Assembly: GCA_031177555.1 (NCBI GenBank)
Contig: JAPSGM010000040.1
Span: 1-11,360, forward strand
Length of the DNA: 11,360 nt
Direction: 5' to 3'
Source: Chloroflexota bacterium
Lineage (GTDB): Bacteria > Chloroflexota > Limnocylindria > QHBO01
This document shows, one piece after another, positions 1 to 5,713 of the stretch. The notes beneath the pieces are model-generated. The model was not told where the DNA came from and did no database searches. It saw only the letters and a list, made by a program, of their open reading frames with translations. How positions within the stretch are numbered: the first letter of the stretch is position 1; every line of letters begins with the position of its first letter. A program made the position numbers and the translations under genes.

Positions 1-696
1 CCGTCGCATCACCTCGGACGAGTCGGCCACCGGCGTGGCCAGCATGAAGCGGATGGGACGGCCGAGGTGCAGCGCGGCGTCGGCCAGGCGGCCGCTGCGG
101 GCCAGGACCGCCGCCTCTCCCGGCTCGCCCACCAGCATGTGCGCGCGCCGCACGTGGTCCAGCGGTGCATCGAAGGCCGCGGCAATGGCCTCCTCCAGCA
201 GGCCCTCCCGCAGCCCGATGCGCAGCTCCCGCGACGCGATCCGGCCGATGAACCTGGCCTCCTCGGCCGCGGCGCGGCCGAAGAGCCGCGCCATCTCCTC
301 GACGCGCGCCTCGGTGGACGCCGCCTCGCTCATGGCCCGGAACGCGGCGCCGACGTCGGAGACGGTCAGCCCCGGATTCGTGCCGTGACGCCCGGCCAGC
401 AGCTCGCCCGCGGCGTCGCCGAAGTCTGAGTGCCGCAGGTAGGCCCGGTTGAGCGCCGCGGCATCGGCTCCGCTGACCGCCGCCAGCGCCTGCGATTGCT
501 GGACCCAGCCCAGCCCCAGCCGATCGGCCGCGCCCGGCAGCGGGCGGCCGGCGAAGAAGGTGGCGGCGACCGCCAGCTCATCGGGCTCCAGGCCGCGCAG
601 GTAGGCCGCCAGCAGGTCGCGCTTGCGCAGCTTGGAGGTCGTGGAAGCTACCTCGCCCGCCACGCGCGCGAACTCGGCGAAGGGAGTGCCGGCCAT
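1..696 (-). CDS. ATP-dependent DNA ligase, N-terminal part (cut by window edge)
   Basis: The minus-strand frame is open from the ATG at 696 to the window edge, giving 232 residues. It matches the N-terminal (DNA-binding, helical) domain of ATP-dependent DNA ligases of the mycobacterial LigB/archaeal type: an early FAEFARVAGEVASTTSKLRK segment, a middle stretch with LGLGW (residues 60-64), then RIASRELRIGLREGLLEEAI (152-171), and at the end the conserved PIRFMLATPV linker (214-223). That linker precedes the adenylation domain. The catalytic KxDG lysine would lie just beyond the edge, so catalytic competence cannot be judged. Such ligases seal nicks using ATP and usually act in repair beside the NAD-dependent LigA. 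There is no Shine-Dalgarno sequence. A TAGACT -10 hexamer sits nine bases before the ATG, which suggests a leaderless mRNA and supports this start. It is divergent from the kinase-aminotransferase fusion. Family is clear; the symbol (ligB or lig) is not. Confidence 0.88.
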   Translation of the reverse strand, partial: MAGTPFAEFARVAGEVASTTSKLRKRDLLAAYLRGLEPDELAVAATFFAGRPLPGAADRLGLGWVQQSQALAAVSGADAAALNRAYLRHSDFGDAAGELLAGRHGTNPGLTVSDVGAAFRAMSEAASTEARVEEMARLFGRAAAEEARFIGRIASRELRIGLREGLLEEAIAAAFDAPLDHVRRAHMLVGEPGEAAVLARSGRLADAALHLGRPIRFMLATPVADSSEVMRR

Positions 697-705
697 CGGG
701 TAGGG

Positions 706-711
706 AGTCTA
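706..711 (-). promoter_or_regulatory. -10 element (TAGACT) of the DNA ligase gene
   Basis: Read on the minus strand this is GCTAGACTC, the extended -10 word seen repeatedly in the window. Nine bases separate it from the ATG at 696, so transcription should begin at or next to the start codon. No convincing -35 is visible. It lies eight bases from the opposite-facing -10 of the next gene, so the 37-base gap holds two back-to-back promoters. Confidence 0.5.
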
Positions 712-719
712 GCGACGTG

Positions 720-725
720 TACGAT
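720..725 (+). promoter_or_regulatory. -10 element (TACGAT) of the kinase-aminotransferase gene
   Basis: TACGAT lies eight bases before the ATG at 734, with no room for a Shine-Dalgarno sequence, so a leaderless transcript is predicted. It lacks the CTA form seen at most other sites here. No clear -35 hexamer is seen; its expected place lies next to the divergent ligase start. Confidence 0.45.
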
Positions 726-733
726 TCGGCCCG

Positions 734-3046
734 ATGAAGACGTCCGGCGTGCTCCACGCCGCTCCTCCCAGGTTGACCGTCGGTGACGCCCGCGCGATCG
801 CGCGGTCCCGGTTCGGGATCGACGGCGACGCGAGCGAGCTGGTCAGCGAGCGCGACCAGAACTTTCTCGTCCGCGGCGAGGCCGGCGCCTGGGTGCTGAA
901 GGTCTCGAATGCCGCCGAGGAGCGAGCGGTGGTCGAGATGGAGGTCGCCGCGGTCGAGCACATCGCCGGCCGGGACCCGGACCTGCCGCTGCCGCGCGCC
1001 CGGCCGGCGCTCGACGGCGAGGCCGTGGCCGCGGTGGAGGCCGGCGGCTCCCGGCACTTCGTGCGGCTGATCCCGTACCTGCCGGGCCGCAACCGCCGGC
1101 CCTGGGAGCTGGATGCGCGCGCGATGCGGCAGATCGGTGATGTGACCGGCCGCGTCGCGCATGCCCTGCGGGGCTTCTTCCACCCCGGGGCCGGGCGCCG
1201 CATCGAGTGGGACCAGAAGCACCTCCTCGACCTGGCGCCGCACGCCGCCCTGGTGCGCGACACCGAGCGGCGTGCGCTGCTGGAGCGCGTGCTGGAGCGC
1301 TTCGCCGATCGGGTGGCGCCGGCGCTGCCGGCCCTGCGGGCCCAGGTGATCCACAACGACGTGACCCTGGACAACCTGCTGCTGGACGACGACGGTGCGG
1401 TGACGGGCATCATCGACTTCGGCGACATGGCCCACACCGCCGCGATCCTGGACGTGCCGGCCACCCTGCAGTCGCTGGTCCGCGACCGGGAGGACATCTT
1501 CGATGCCGCGGCCGCCTTCCTGCCCGGATACACCTCGGTCGTGCCACCGGAGGCGGAGGAGGCGGACCTGCTGGCCGACCTGCTCGCCGGCCGCATGGCG
1601 CAGACCATCCTCATCTCAGCCTGGCGGACTCGCGACTTCCCGGACATCGACTACATCACCGGTTGGGCGGAGCCGGCCTGGGCGCTGCTGGGTCAGCTGG
1701 AGCGGGTCGGCTTCGACCGGGCCGGGCAGCGGCTGACGGTGCTGGCCCGCGCGCCGCTTGCCCGGCCGCGCCAGCCGGGCAGCGACGAGGAGCTCATCGG
1801 GCGACGGCGCCGCGTCCTGGGTACCGCTCTCGAGCCGCTCAGCTACCGGCGGCCGCTGCACCTGGTGCGCGGGTCGGGCGCGTGGCTGTACGATGCCGAC
1901 GGCCGCGCCTACCTGGACGCCTACAACAACGTGCCGGTCGTGGGCCACGCCCACCCAAGGGTCGCCGATGCCATCGCCCGCCAGGCATCGCTGCTGAACA
2001 CCAACACCCGCTACCTGCATGCCGCGGTGGTGGAGCTGGCCGAGCGCATCACCGCCTCCATGCCCGATAGCAGCGGCCTGGGCACCGTCATGTTCGTCAA
2101 CTCCGGCAGCGAGGCGAACGACCTGGCCTGGCGCCTGGCCACCACGGCCACCGGCGCGACGGGCGGCATCGTCACCGAGTGGGCCTACCACGGCATGACC
2201 GCCGCCATTGCCGATCTCTCCCCGTCGGAGTGGCCACGCGGCCGGCGTCCCGACCGGGTCGAGACGATCCCTCCGCCGGACACCTACCGCGGCACGGCCG
2301 ACTCGGCGGAGGAGGTCCGGCAGGCCACCGAGGCCGCGATCGAGCGGCTGGCGGCGCGCGGCGTCCGGCCGGCCGTCCTCCTCGTCGACTCGCTGTTCAC
2401 GTCCGACGGCATCTTCTCCCCGCCGGCCGAGGTGGTCGGCGCCATGCTCGAGGCTGCCCGCGCCGCGGGCGCACTGTACGTCGCGGACGAGGTCCAGGCC
2501 GGCCACGGCCGCGGCGGCGAGGGCCTGTGGAGCTTCACGGCCTGGGGCGTGACGCCCGACGTCGTGACCCTCGGCAAGCCCATGGGCAACGGCCACCCCA
2601 TCGCCGCGGTCGTGACGCGCGCCGACCTGGCCGACCGGCTGGCGGCCGACACGACGTTCTTCAGCACCTTCGGCGGCAACCCGGTGGCATGCGTCGCGGC
2701 GCTGACCGTGCTCGACGTGCTGGAGGACGAGGGCCTGGTCGCCAACGCCGCCGTCGTCGGTGACGGCCTGCGTGCCGGCCTCCGCGAGCTCGCGCGCCGC
2801 CGACCCGTCATCGGCGACGTGCGCGGACGCGGCCTGATGACCGGCGTGGAGCTGGTGGACTCGGAGACGAACGCCCCGGCGACCGGGCTGGCGGCCGCGG
2901 TCCGCGACGAGATGCGCGAGCGTGGCGTGCTCATCGGTACCACGCGCCGCGAGAAGAACGTGCTGAAGATCCGGCCGCCGCTGTGCATCGGGCCGGACGA
3001 GGCCCAGATGATCGTCACCACCCTGGACGAGGTGCTGGCCGGCTGA
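734..3046 (+). CDS. Fusion of APH/hydroxylysine-kinase-like phosphotransferase and class III PLP aminotransferase/phospho-lyase
   Basis: This is one 770-residue chain with two enzymes. Residues about 15-340 are an APH/choline-kinase fold: likely nucleotide-binding K56 (WVLKVS), Brenner motif HNDVTLDN (207-214) with catalytic D209, and metal-binding IIDFGD (226-231). Residues about 355-770 are a class III PLP enzyme: VNSGSEAND (455-463) for the cofactor phosphate, YHG (485-487), VADEVQAGHGRGGEGLW (583-599) with D585 for the pyridine nitrogen, LGKPMGNG (613-620) with Schiff-base K615, and TFGGNPVA (645-652). No catalytic residue is obviously missing. Known relatives of the second half include transaminases and the phospho-lyases for phosphoethanolamine and phosphohydroxylysine (AGXT2L1/2); relatives of the first half include hydroxylysine kinase. 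The inferred job is to phosphorylate an amino alcohol or hydroxy-amino acid and then eliminate phosphate, within one protein. The substrate is unknown, and a plain transaminase remains possible. No signal peptide or membrane segment is present. The start is supported by the adjacent -10. Confidence 0.88.
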   Translation: MKTSGVLHAAPPRLTVGDARAIARSRFGIDGDASELVSERDQNFLVRGEAGAWVLKVSNAAEERAVVEMEVAAVEHIAGRDPDLPLPRARPALDGEAVAAVEAGGSRHFVRLIPYLPGRNRRPWELDARAMRQIGDVTGRVAHALRGFFHPGAGRRIEWDQKHLLDLAPHAALVRDTERRALLERVLERFADRVAPALPALRAQVIHNDVTLDNLLLDDDGAVTGIIDFGDMAHTAAILDVPATLQSLVRDREDIFDAAAAFLPGYTSVVPPEAEEADLLADLLAGRMAQTILISAWRTRDFPDIDYITGWAEPAWALLGQLERVGFDRAGQRLTVLARAPLARPRQPGSDEELIGRRRRVLGTALEPLSYRRPLHLVRGSGAWLYDADGRAYLDAYNNVPVVGHAHPRVADAIARQASLLNTNTRYLHAAVVELAERITASMPDSSGLGTVMFVNSGSEANDLAWRLATTATGATGGIVTEWAYHGMTAAIADLSPSEWPRGRRPDRVETIPPPDTYRGTADSAEEVRQATEAAIERLAARGVRPAVLLVDSLFTSDGIFSPPAEVVGAMLEAARAAGALYVADEVQAGHGRGGEGLWSFTAWGVTPDVVTLGKPMGNGHPIAAVVTRADLADRLAADTTFFSTFGGNPVACVAALTVLDVLEDEGLVANAAVVGDGLRAGLRELARRRPVIGDVRGRGLMTGVELVDSETNAPATGLAAAVRDEMRERGVLIGTTRREKNVLKIRPPLCIGPDEAQMIVTTLDEVLAG

Positions 3047-3054
3047 GCGGCGTA

Positions 3055-3083
3055 TTGACGCCCGCCCATCGGGCAGGCAGCAT
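3055..3083 (+). promoter_or_regulatory. Promoter TTGACG-N17-CAGCAT of the sulfite-oxidase-like gene
   Basis: This is the most complete sigma-70-type promoter in the window: -35 TTGACG (3055-3060), an exact 17-base spacer, and -10 CAGCAT (3078-3083). The ATG at 3092 follows after eight bases, so the mRNA should be leaderless. The spacer contains a small GCCCG/CGGGC inverted repeat (3060-3064/3070-3074) that could bind a regulator or simply end the upstream transcript. Confidence 0.6.
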
Positions 3084-3091
3084 CGGCGCGC

Positions 3092-3694
3092 ATGGTCTTC
3101 AAGTGGCAGAAGCCGTCGGATGATGCCGAGATCGCCAGGCGGATCCCGCCCGGCCAGGTGCTGACCGAGAAGTTCCCGGTCCTGCACTTCGGTCGCGTCC
3201 CAGACTACCCCGACCTGGCCGGATGGGACTTCCGCGCCTTCGGTGACGTCGAGCAGCCCTTCACCCTCAACTGGGGCGAGTTCCGGCAGCTGCCGACGAC
3301 CACCGTCACGCTGGACATCCACTGCGTGACCCGCTGGTCGAAGCTGGACACGACCTGGGAGGGCGTGCCCTTCACCCACGTCGCGGAGGTCGCCCGGCCC
3401 TCCCCCGACGCCCGTTTCGTCATCTTCCACGCGGAGGGCGGATTCACCTCGAACGTGCCGCTGGAGACGGCCATGGACCCGCAGTGCCTGCTGGCCTCGA
3501 GCTACGACGGCAGGCCGCTGGAGCCGGACCACGGCTACCCGCTGCGCGCGATCGTGCCGGGCAGGTACTTCTGGAAGAGCGCCAAGTGGCTGCGCGGCGT
3601 GGAGTTCAGCCGCGAGGACAAGCCGGGCTTCTGGGAGCGCAACGGCTACTCCAACTCGGCCGATTACTGGCGCGAGGAGCGCTACGCGGACTAG
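3092..3694 (+). CDS. Sulfite oxidase-like molybdopterin oxidoreductase, short cytoplasmic form
   Basis: The 200-residue protein is a single oxidoreductase molybdopterin-binding domain of the sulfite oxidase/MsrP (YedY) superfamily. The family core is visible: LDIHCVTRWSKLDTTWEGV (74-92), where C78 is the expected molybdenum ligand; HAEGGFTSNVPLE (113-125); DGRPLEPDHGYPLRAIVPGRY (139-159); and the KWLRGVEF (165-172) segment. It lacks the C-terminal dimerisation domain of true sulfite oxidases, any heme domain, and a Tat signal, so it should act in the cytoplasm. Short standalone members of this type are annotated only as sulfite oxidase-like, and their substrate is unknown. The ATG is chosen because it sits eight bases after a good promoter. 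The gene converges with the KGG-repeat gene, and no cofactor-synthesis or electron-transfer partner is next to it. Confidence 0.88.
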   Translation: MVFKWQKPSDDAEIARRIPPGQVLTEKFPVLHFGRVPDYPDLAGWDFRAFGDVEQPFTLNWGEFRQLPTTTVTLDIHCVTRWSKLDTTWEGVPFTHVAEVARPSPDARFVIFHAEGGFTSNVPLETAMDPQCLLASSYDGRPLEPDHGYPLRAIVPGRYFWKSAKWLRGVEFSREDKPGFWERNGYSNSADYWREERYAD

Positions 3695-3724
3695 CCGCCG
3701 CAGCGTCCGCAGCGTCCGCGGCGG
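3695..3724. terminator. Inverted repeat between convergent genes
   Basis: CCGCCGC (3695-3701) and GCGGCGG (3718-3724) form a perfect 7-bp GC stem with a 16-base loop holding two copies of CGCAGCGTC-like sequence. It begins right after the stop at 3694 and sits 15 bases from the convergent stop at 3740, so it could end both transcripts. There is no T-run, so intrinsic termination is uncertain. Confidence 0.4.
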
Positions 3725-3739
3725 CCGGCGCGACCGCTC

Positions 3740-3997
3740 CTAGCGACCGCCCTGGGCGTCCTCCTCGAGGCGCTTGGCGCGCTCGACCAGCTCGGCCACC
3801 CGGCGTCCGCCCTTGCGACCGATCTCCCGGAAGTGCTCTGACGGATAGCGCTTGCTGACCGCCCGGCCCCCCTTCTGGCCGATCTCGGCGAAGAAGTCCG
3901 GGCCGTAGCGCGCCCGCGTCGCCTTCCCGCCCTTGCGACCCGCGTCACGCACGCTCATCGGCTCGGGCTTTCGGTCCTGCTGCTGCTCTTCAGCCAT
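3740..3997 (-). CDS. KGG-repeat (GsiB/YciG-like) hydrophilic stress protein
   Basis: This 85-residue, highly charged protein has no hydrophobic stretch. Three copies of the bacterial KGG (stress-induced, LEA-like) motif recur with an exact 20-residue period: KGG at 22-24, 42-44 and 62-64. Each has G-[RQ]-KGG at its core; the first two are followed by a Tyr-Gly/Pro-x-[DE]-x-Phe segment, YGPDFF (31-36) and YPSEHF (51-56). Proteins of this type (GsiB, YciG) are general-stress or desiccation proteins thought to protect the cytoplasm and probably lack enzymatic activity. The start is supported by GAGGAG (4004-4009 on the complement), six bases before the ATG, so unlike several neighbours this gene uses a leader with a Shine-Dalgarno sequence. 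The C-terminal 20 residues are charged and probably helical. Family call is secure; the trigger for expression is unknown. Confidence 0.87.
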   Translation of the reverse strand: MAEEQQQDRKPEPMSVRDAGRKGGKATRARYGPDFFAEIGQKGGRAVSKRYPSEHFREIGRKGGRRVAELVERAKRLEEDAQGGR

Positions 3998-4074
3998 GGA
4001 AGGCTCCTCATCACGTTCGTCGCGTCCGCCGGACCGGCAGCGCCCGGCTCGTCCCCCGAGCGAGCGATCTGCAG

Positions 4075-4080
4075 AATCTA
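4075..4080 (-). promoter_or_regulatory. Possible -10 (TAGATT) of the KGG-repeat gene
   Basis: TAGATT on the minus strand lies 77 bases before the ATG at 3997 and would give a leader of about 70 bases with the GAGGAG ribosome site. No matching -35 is seen. A stress sigma factor may read this gene, in which case the hexamer could be coincidental. Confidence 0.25.
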
Positions 4081-4139
4081 TGCCGATGAAGCCGGCCGAC
4101 TCGCGGGGCCGGGAGAGGTGGGTGCAACCGGTCCGCGGC

Positions 4140-4145
4140 TAGAAT
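4140..4145 (+). promoter_or_regulatory. -10 element (TAGAAT) of the small membrane protein gene
   Basis: The extended word GCTAGAATC is followed by the ATG at 4153 after seven bases, predicting a leaderless mRNA. No Shine-Dalgarno sequence and no clear -35 are present. Confidence 0.5.
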
Positions 4146-4152
4146 CCGCGGG

Positions 4153-4461
4153 ATGCACCCGTTCGCGCGCAACCTGGTCATCGGCGTCGTGGGGCTGCTG
4201 CTCGCGGGCGGCCTCTCCACCATCGCCATCCTGGGCGAGGACAGCGGGCTCTCGGTGGCCGCCATGCTGGCCTCGGGGCTGATAGCGACGGGCGTCGGGC
4301 TCTTCCTGTTCGCCCAGGGCTGGATATGGTCGCAGCGGCAGTACCGCCGCGGCTCGGCGGGGACGTCGATCGTCATCGCCATCGCGGGTGGGGTGATGGG
4401 CCTGCTGGCCGCCGGCGCCCTGGCGGCGACGGTCGTGCTGGTGCTGACCTTCTACTTCTGA
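4153..4461 (+). CDS. Small three-helix membrane protein, function unknown
   Basis: The 102-residue protein is mostly hydrophobic. Three likely membrane helices lie at about residues 7-28, 33-55 (ending in a Trp-rich boundary) and 72-100. A short basic loop, SQRQYRRGSAG (60-70), separates the second and third helices and probably faces the cytoplasm. The N-terminus is short and the C-terminus ends immediately after the third helix. I recognise no family motif, and there are no conserved polar or metal-binding residues inside the helices. The start is fixed by the -10 element seven bases upstream. It stands alone: divergent from the KGG gene and followed by a hairpin and a tRNA, so context gives no functional hint. 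Confidence 0.72.
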   Translation: MHPFARNLVIGVVGLLLAGGLSTIAILGEDSGLSVAAMLASGLIATGVGLFLFAQGWIWSQRQYRRGSAGTSIVIAIAGGVMGLLAAGALAATVVLVLTFYF

Positions 4462-4472
4462 GGCGTGTGGCC

Positions 4473-4494
4473 GTTCAGCCAGCTGGCGGCTGAC
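4473..4494 (+). terminator. Hairpin after the small membrane protein gene
   Basis: TCAGCC (4475-4480) pairs with GGCTGA (4488-4493), extendable by a G-C pair past one bulged T. It lies 12 bases after the stop codon. No T-run follows. The rest of the gap up to the tRNA contains another GC hairpin, CCGGGCC/GGCCCGG (4641-4647/4654-4660), and no credible gene. Confidence 0.35.
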
Positions 4495-4692
4495 CGGACC
4501 AGGGAGCGGCCCGCCGGCCCACGAGTGGCCGCGTTCCGCAGTCAGGTGAGCGCTGAGGCGGCTGGGATGGCCAAGGGGCCCGGCAGGGGACCGATGCGTA
4601 TCGGCTCCGTCGTTCGTTCAGCCGCCGGCTGGCTGGCCGGCCGGGCCCGCCGCGGCCCGGAAGCCGGAAGCAGGCCAACTGCCGGGCTGCGC

Positions 4693-4698
4693 TACCAT
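4693..4698 (+). promoter_or_regulatory. -10 element (TACCAT) of tRNA-Glu
   Basis: GCTACCATG matches the window's extended -10 word. Nine bases separate it from the first base of the tRNA, so the primary transcript would have almost no 5' leader for RNase P to remove. No clear -35 is seen. Confidence 0.45.
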
Positions 4699-4707
4699 GC
4701 GGACCAC

Positions 4708-4784
4708 GCCCCCATCGTCTAGAGGCCTAGGACGCCACCCTTTCAAGGTGGAGATCACCGGTTCGAATCCGGTTGGGGGCACCA
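4708..4784 (+). tRNA. tRNA-Glu, anticodon UUC, CCA encoded
   Basis: A full cloverleaf can be drawn. The acceptor stem GCCCCCA (4708-4714) pairs with TGGGGGC (4774-4780). The anticodon stem CCACC (4735-4739) pairs with GGTGG (4747-4751) around loop CTTTCAA, which puts TTC at 4742-4744. The T arm has the canonical GGTTCGAATCC. The discriminator is A4781 and the CCA end is encoded at 4782-4784. It reads GAA and, by wobble, GAG. Confidence 0.97.
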
Positions 4785-4819
4785 CCGCCCCCGCTCAGCA
4801 TCCGGCGCCCCGGCGGCGC

Positions 4820-4999
4820 TCAGACGTGGTTGATCTCGACGCGATCGCCGCAGTCGGGGCAGTAGAGCAGCAGCAGCTTCGGGTCCTCCGGCAGCGGGCG
4901 CCAGGAGTACACCATCTCCTCCCCGATGCGCTCGCCGCAGCGCGGGCACTCCGCGCCGATCTCCAGCCACTGGTCGCGCGGCACGTTCTGGCGACCCAT
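4820..4999 (-). CDS. 59-residue zinc-ribbon protein
   Basis: A short protein carrying two CxxC knuckles: CPRC (18-21) and CPDC (47-50), separated by 25 residues, the layout of a single zinc-ribbon fold. The stretch between holds YSWRPLPEDPKLLLLYC, which would form the ribbon strands. There is no other domain, signal peptide or membrane segment. Such mini zinc ribbons bind one zinc and often mediate protein or nucleic-acid contacts; nothing here identifies the partner. Its ATG shares its A with the TGA of the upstream 179-residue gene (TGATG on the minus strand), so the two are very probably co-transcribed and translationally coupled. The stop lies 35 bases from the tRNA end on the opposite strand. 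The reading frame and Cys pairs make it convincing as a gene, though I do not recognise the family. Confidence 0.75.
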   Translation of the reverse strand: MGRQNVPRDQWLEIGAECPRCGERIGEEMVYSWRPLPEDPKLLLLYCPDCGDRVEINHV

Positions 5000-5538
5000 C
5001 AGCCGGGTCTCTCGACATGGCTGGCACCACCATCGGCGGTCCCCACCGGCTCCTGCAGGGCGGTGTCGGCCACGACCGGCTCGCGCGGGAGCGCCGGCGG
5101 TGGCGTCCAGCCGGGCTTGCCGACGGGGTCGGTGGGCGAGGGCTCGGACGGCTCACCTCCCTCGCCCTCGGCCGCGGCGATCGCACGGCGGGTATCCTCG
5201 GCCTTGGCCGAAGCGGCCAGCATCGGGTAGGACCGCGCCGCGTAGCCGGGCCACAGGCCGACCGGGCCGTCGCGGATCATGACCATCGTCTTGGTGAAGG
5301 CGCCGGTGACGTCCTGGACCGATCGGTCCAGCACCTCGTAGTCGCGCCCCGTCACCTCGCGCAGCGCCGGCCGCAGCGACTCCACCAGGAAGTGCGGGTC
5401 CGGGTTGGCGGCGAGGGCCCGATCGAGCGCCTCCAGGACCTCCTCATCGGTCAGGCCGCGGGGCAGCGGACGGCTGATGTGGGCCATCCGCGGATCATCG
5501 GAAGGGCCCCGGATGGTGCGGATGAGCGACTTCAACAT
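4999..5538 (-). CDS. Conserved-looking hypothetical protein with proline-rich tail
   Basis: The protein has 179 residues. Residues about 27-120 look like a small folded alpha/beta domain: GLTDEEVLEALDRAL (28-42), NPDPHFLVESLRPALREVTG (45-64), a strand-like TKTMVMIRDGPVGLW (82-96), then YAARSYPMLAASAKAEDTRRA (99-119). From about 123 on it is acidic and proline-rich, probably disordered. There is no signal peptide, membrane segment or cysteine motif, and I do not recognise the family. A TACAAT -10 lies nine bases before the ATG, supporting this start and a leaderless mRNA; a later ATG at residue 18 is possible. The stop overlaps the zinc-ribbon start by one base, so the pair form a two-gene operon divergent from galU. 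Confidence 0.65.
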   Translation of the reverse strand: MLKSLIRTIRGPSDDPRMAHISRPLPRGLTDEEVLEALDRALAANPDPHFLVESLRPALREVTGRDYEVLDRSVQDVTGAFTKTMVMIRDGPVGLWPGYAARSYPMLAASAKAEDTRRAIAAAEGEGGEPSEPSPTDPVGKPGWTPPPALPREPVVADTALQEPVGTADGGASHVERPG

Positions 5539-5547
5539 CGGGCCGCG

Positions 5548-5553
5548 ATTGTA
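5548..5553 (-). promoter_or_regulatory. -10 element (TACAAT) of the minus-strand two-gene operon
   Basis: On the minus strand it reads GCTACAATC and stands nine bases from the ATG at 5538, again predicting a leaderless transcript. It is divergent from the galU promoter at 5596. No -35 is recognisable. Confidence 0.5.
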
Positions 5554-5595
5554 GCCGAGGCCAGGCGGACGCCGGGGATGCCGGACCGGCGTTGC

Positions 5596-5601
5596 TATAC
5601 T
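5596..5601 (+). promoter_or_regulatory. -10 element (TATACT) upstream of galU
   Basis: GCTATACTT is close to the bacterial consensus. The predicted start at about 5608-5611 leaves either a 105-base leader before galU or a leaderless 24-codon ORF beginning at GTG 5611. The leader carries GTGGCACCG twice (5613-5621, 5665-5673), and GGCAC (5615-5619) can pair with GTGCC (5629-5633). Confidence 0.5.
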
Positions 5602-5610
5602 TCACGCCCC

Positions 5611-5685
5611 GTGTGGCACCGACTTTGCGTGCCGCCCGAGCCGCTGGCCGACGCCATGGCCGCCGTGGCACCGTCCCGGGACTGA
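5611..5685 (+). CDS. Possible leaderless small ORF (24 residues) in the galU leader
   Basis: A GTG lies nine bases after TATACT, exactly where neighbouring leaderless genes have their start codons. It opens a 24-codon frame that begins VWHRLCVPPE and stops with TGA at 5683-5685, ten bases before the AGGAGA of galU. It could be a leader peptide whose translation tunes galU, a small protein, or a chance frame in GC-rich DNA. The peptide has no recognisable motif and is too short to judge by codon use. Confidence 0.25.
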   Translation: MWHRLCVPPEPLADAMAAVAPSRD

Positions 5686-5713
5686 GCCCGCAACAGGAGA
5701 ACCTGCGATCACC

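Noticed and set aside
35..786. Plus-strand open frames opposite the DNA ligase
   Set aside because: The minus-strand frame gives a clear ligase N-terminal domain over the whole stretch; the plus-strand frames lack motifs.
1616..3532. Long minus-strand open frame of 638 codons opposite the fusion gene
   Set aside because: It lies antisense to two genes with clear catalytic motifs, is composed of Gly/Arg/Ala/His-rich sequence without any domain, and is the usual shadow in GC-rich DNA.
4465..4722. 85-codon plus-strand frame between the membrane protein and tRNA-Glu
   Set aside because: It runs into the tRNA, includes two GC hairpins, and its translation is low-complexity without a motif or ribosome site.
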